A stretch of DNA of 64,000 nucleotides, from positions 1 through 64,000 of the forward strand of contig NZ_JAGGQG010000029.1 in NCBI RefSeq assembly GCF_018613415.1, given 5' to 3'. The stretch is from Bacillus sp. ISL-18 (GTDB taxonomy: Bacteria; Bacillota; Bacilli; Bacillales; Cytobacillaceae). Every line of letters starts with the position of its first letter. Position 1 is the first letter of the stretch. A program made the translations under genes and the position numbers. This document shows positions 61,751 to 64,000 of the stretch, in pieces. A model generated the notes under the pieces. It did no database searches. It was not told the origin of the DNA and was given only the letters and a program-made list of their open reading frames with translations.

Positions 61751-62410
61751 ATGTCTATAAATTACATTATTTCGATTCTGAAGCCAATGCTTGAAGGGGC
61801 TCAGATGACTGTGCTATTATTCATCATTGCCATTATAGTCTCTATTCCATTGGGCTTTTTATTAACATTGGCGGTAAGAAGCCAAATTAAACCATTATCA
61901 TGGCTTGCTCAAGCCTATATCTATGTGATGCGCGGCACTCCGCTGTTATTGCAGTTATTATTCATCTGCTTTGGGCTGCCAATGATTCCTGTCATTGGAG
62001 AATATTTAGTTTTGGATCGCTTTGTTGCGGCCTGTTTAGGGTTTATTTTGAATTACGCAGCATACTTTGCAGAAATTTTTCGTGGAGGGATCCTTGCGAT
62101 TGATAAGGGACAATACGAGGCGTCACAGGTATTGGGGTTAAATAGGTGGCATATGACAACTAGAATTATCATGCCGCAAATGTTTCGAATTGCTCTTCCT
62201 GCTGTAGCAAATGAATCGGTTACATTGATTAAGGATACTGCTCTGCTTTATGCTGTTGCAGTGCCTGAATTATTACATTTTGCCGAAACAGCCGTTAATC
62301 GTGACTTTACTATTGTGCCTTTTTTGGTTGCCGGGATTATTTATCTCTTGATGACACTTGTATTAACAGTAGTGTTTAAATGGGTTGAAAATAGATTTAG
62401 ATTTGAATAG
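61751..62410 (+). CDS. Second polar amino-acid ABC transporter, permease
   Basis: A 219-residue HisM/GlnP-type permease with about five helices: MRGTPLLLQLLFI in the N-terminal half and the EAA loop EASQVLGLNRWHMTTRIIMPQM. ATG 61751 was chosen since GGAGG lies ten bases upstream; the longer frame from 61661 runs through the internal hairpin. It pairs with the ATPase that follows 15 bases later. Confidence 0.9.
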   Translation: MSINYIISILKPMLEGAQMTVLLFIIAIIVSIPLGFLLTLAVRSQIKPLSWLAQAYIYVMRGTPLLLQLLFICFGLPMIPVIGEYLVLDRFVAACLGFILNYAAYFAEIFRGGILAIDKGQYEASQVLGLNRWHMTTRIIMPQMFRIALPAVANESVTLIKDTALLYAVAVPELLHFAETAVNRDFTIVPFLVAGIIYLLMTLVLTVVFKWVENRFRFE

Positions 62411-62425
62411 AAGGTATGGGTGAAT

Positions 62426-63169
62426 ATGGCGATCATTGAAGTTTCAAACCTCAAAAAGTCTTATGGAAAATTAGATGTATTAAAAAGGATTACGTTTGAT
62501 GTAAATAAAAATGATGTAGTAGCAGTAATCGGTCCATCTGGTTCTGGAAAGAGTACAATGCTCCGCAGTCTTGTCCATCTTGAACAAGTCGACGCTGGAA
62601 GTATCAGTGTTTCCGGTGAATATTTGGTCAAGGATGGAATCTATCCAAAACTGTCCGAGATTAAGCAGATTACAGCTAGAATGGGAATGGTCTTCCAGCA
62701 TTTTAATTTGTTTCCCCATCTTACCGTTCAGGAAAATTTGATCATTGCTCCTAAATTGGTGAAAAAGGAATCAGCGGCAGAACTGCATCAGCGAAGCTCA
62801 GAACTCCTTGATAAAATAGGCTTATCTAATCGTGCAAAAGCCTATCCCGCTAATTTATCTGGCGGTCAAAAACAACGGGTTGCCATTGCGCGGGCTCTTA
62901 TGATGAACCCCGAAATCTTGTTGTTTGATGAGCCTACATCTGCCCTCGACCCGGAACTAACTGGGGAGGTTCTTCAAGTAATGAAGGAGCTGGCAGAAGA
63001 GAAAATGACCATGATTGTGGTTACACATGAAATGGGATTTGCGAAAGAAGTGGCAAACCGGGTAATTTTTATGGACAATGGTGAGATCATTGAATCCGGT
63101 AACCCGTCAGAGGTTCTTACTAGACCGCAGTTTGATCGAACAAAGGCCTTTTTAAACCGGAGTCTCTGA
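62426..63169 (+). CDS. Second polar amino-acid ABC transporter, ATP-binding protein
   Basis: A 247-residue ABC ATPase with Walker A GPSGSGKST, Q-loop FQHFNLFPH, signature LSGGQKQRVAIARAL, Walker B ILLFDEPTSALD and switch VVTHEMG. It is a close match in layout to the ATPase at 14002, so the two operons are paralogous. ATG 62426 is preferred over the GTG at 62420 for spacing to AAGG, but either is possible. Ends the operon before a strong terminator. Confidence 0.9.
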   Translation: MAIIEVSNLKKSYGKLDVLKRITFDVNKNDVVAVIGPSGSGKSTMLRSLVHLEQVDAGSISVSGEYLVKDGIYPKLSEIKQITARMGMVFQHFNLFPHLTVQENLIIAPKLVKKESAAELHQRSSELLDKIGLSNRAKAYPANLSGGQKQRVAIARALMMNPEILLFDEPTSALDPELTGEVLQVMKELAEEKMTMIVVTHEMGFAKEVANRVIFMDNGEIIESGNPSEVLTRPQFDRTKAFLNRSL

Positions 63170-63186
63170 TTAAATAGAAGAAAGTT

Positions 63187-63225
63187 AAAAAGCTCATCTT
63201 CCTTTTTCAATAAGATGAGCTTTTT
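63187..63225. terminator. Bidirectional terminator between the ABC operon and degV
   Basis: AAAAAGCTCATCTT and AAGATGAGCTTTTT pair perfectly around a loop of 11 bases. Confidence 0.85.
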
Positions 63226-63231
63226 AATTTT

Positions 63232-64000
63232 TTAAAAGGAGATAATCATTCCGTCTTTGCCGGCATATGTGCCCATTGTTGCACCCATATAACTGACAAG
63301 GACTTCTTTTGGATGGAATAGCTCTATTAATTCACTTTTTATCGTTTCCGCGTCTTCTATATTACCTGTATGTGTGATTCCAAATGTTAAATTAGAAAAA
63401 TCATCCGCCCGTTCTTGGATAATCTCAAGAACTCTTTTTCGAAATTTCTTTTTCCCGCGTATTTTTTCTAAAATCTCAACCTTACCCCCGTCTACTCTCT
63501 CTAAAATGACCTTGATATTTAAAATTTTGGCTAATGAACCCTGAAATTTACTTAAACGTCCACCTTTTACAATGTTTTCTAATGTGTCTAAGAGAACAAG
63601 TATATTCATCTTATCCCTATAATCAGTTAAGTTTTTTATAATCGTTTCGAGCGAATGCCCCTGCTCGGCAAGTTCTGCGGCCCGAATAATTTGCAGATCA
63701 TGACCAAGTGAACCTGCCAATGTATCAAAGACCGTAAAATTGGCATTAGACAATTCTTTTCCTATACAAGCTGATTGGTACGTACCGCTTAATCCAGATG
63801 ATATAGTAAGACAAAGAATCTCAGTCTCATTACTATAATTGGAAAAGGCCTCAGCAAAAGCAGCCGGCAAAGGTTGAGAAGTCTTCGGCAGGATATCGCT
63901 AGAGAACATTTTATTGAAGAACTCTTGAGGCGTAAGATTGACCTTTTCTAAAAAGTCCTGCCCTCCAATCGATACGGTTAATGGAACCAGCGTAATATCA
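63232..64000 (-). CDS. DegV family protein, 5' end cut by the window
   Basis: Fatty-acid-binding DegV (EDD) family protein. The visible 256 residues, reading in from the window edge, begin DITLVPLTVSIGGQDF and include the lipid-pocket motifs TSQPLPAAF and SSGLSGTYQSA and the C-terminal YMGATMGTYAGKDGMI. The frame continues past 64000 with no stop, so the start lies outside; the family averages about 285 residues, so roughly 25-30 are missing. ATG 63909 is internal. These proteins bind fatty acids and in Gram-positives work with FakA. Its convergent terminator is at 63187. Confidence 0.9.
   Translation of the reverse strand, partial: DITLVPLTVSIGGQDFLEKVNLTPQEFFNKMFSSDILPKTSQPLPAAFAEAFSNYSNETEILCLTISSGLSGTYQSACIGKELSNANFTVFDTLAGSLGHDLQIIRAAELAEQGHSLETIIKNLTDYRDKMNILVLLDTLENIVKGGRLSKFQGSLAKILNIKVILERVDGGKVEILEKIRGKKKFRKRVLEIIQERADDFSNLTFGITHTGNIEDAETIKSELIELFHPKEVLVSYMGATMGTYAGKDGMIISF

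Noticed and set aside
1..64000. CRISPR arrays, tRNA, rRNA, insertion sequences, prophage genes
   Set aside because: No regularly spaced repeats, transposase or integrase proteins, cloverleaf sequences or rRNA-like stretches were seen. A short tRNA could still be missed by eye.

Overview
The window looks like chromosome of a low-GC, spore-forming Bacillaceae (Bacillus/Neobacillus-like; genus inferred, not proven). Signs are A+T-rich intergenes, strong AGGAGG-type ribosome sites with ATG/GTG/TTG starts, many U-tailed intrinsic terminators, a T-box leader, CcpA-type cre sites, a WalR-type box, a CodY-like box, and Bacillus-type families (KinA/E-like kinase, CwlO-like hydrolase, DUF1540, DUF4256, DegV, MpsC/DUF2294). 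I saw no rRNA, tRNA, CRISPR array, transposase, integrase or prophage genes.

Layout. 1-2.7 kb: DJ-1/PfpI protein, a frameshifted DUF5063 gene, an orphan protein and two copies of a short intergenic repeat. 2.7-5.0 kb: AraC regulator fused to a degenerate GH39-like domain. 5.1-10.6 kb: threonine/serine degradation (kbl, tdh, amino-acid permease, one-piece alpha-beta L-serine dehydratase) behind a perfect cre site. 10.7-14.9 kb: MFS protein, DUF1540 peptide and a polar amino-acid ABC transporter. 14.9-17.4 kb: azlCD diverging from a MocR-type regulator with ATTGTATG repeats between them. 17.5-20.9 kb: T-box-controlled operon TIGR04076 protein - aldo/keto reductase - NhaC transporter. 21-24 kb: dihydrouridine synthase with an attenuator-like leader, an orphan protein and DUF4256. 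24-34 kb: transporters with adjacent regulators (DHA2 MFS/TetR, GPH symporter/AraC, MFS-TetR operon), an orphan XylR-like ROK regulator and an EamA exporter.

34-43 kb: ung, a 1322-residue secreted deacetylase-xylanase, an Na+/H+ antiporter and a CwlO-like hydrolase with a WalR box. 43-49.4 kb: proline use (putB, putC, putP) followed by a PAS/AAA+/Fis regulator that lacks the GAFTGA loop. 49.4-55.3 kb: MobA-like nucleotidyltransferase, SelO, PAS histidine kinase, two tandem MpsC/DUF2294 proteins and a HesB-like protein. 55.3-63.2 kb: IclR regulator with acylating acetaldehyde dehydrogenase and 4-hydroxy-2-oxovalerate aldolase under a cre site, then branched-chain aminotransferase, a PanE-family reductase and a second polar amino-acid ABC transporter. 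The window ends inside a DegV gene.

Theme: uptake and breakdown of amino acids (Thr, Ser, Pro, branched-chain, and whatever the T-box operon handles) plus plant polysaccharide use, under nutritional regulators. The least explained parts are the T-box operon, the GAFTGA-less proline-locus regulator, the hydratase-free aldolase/dehydrogenase cluster beside an aminotransferase and reductase, the fused serine dehydratase, the degenerate GH39-AraC protein and the dus leader.
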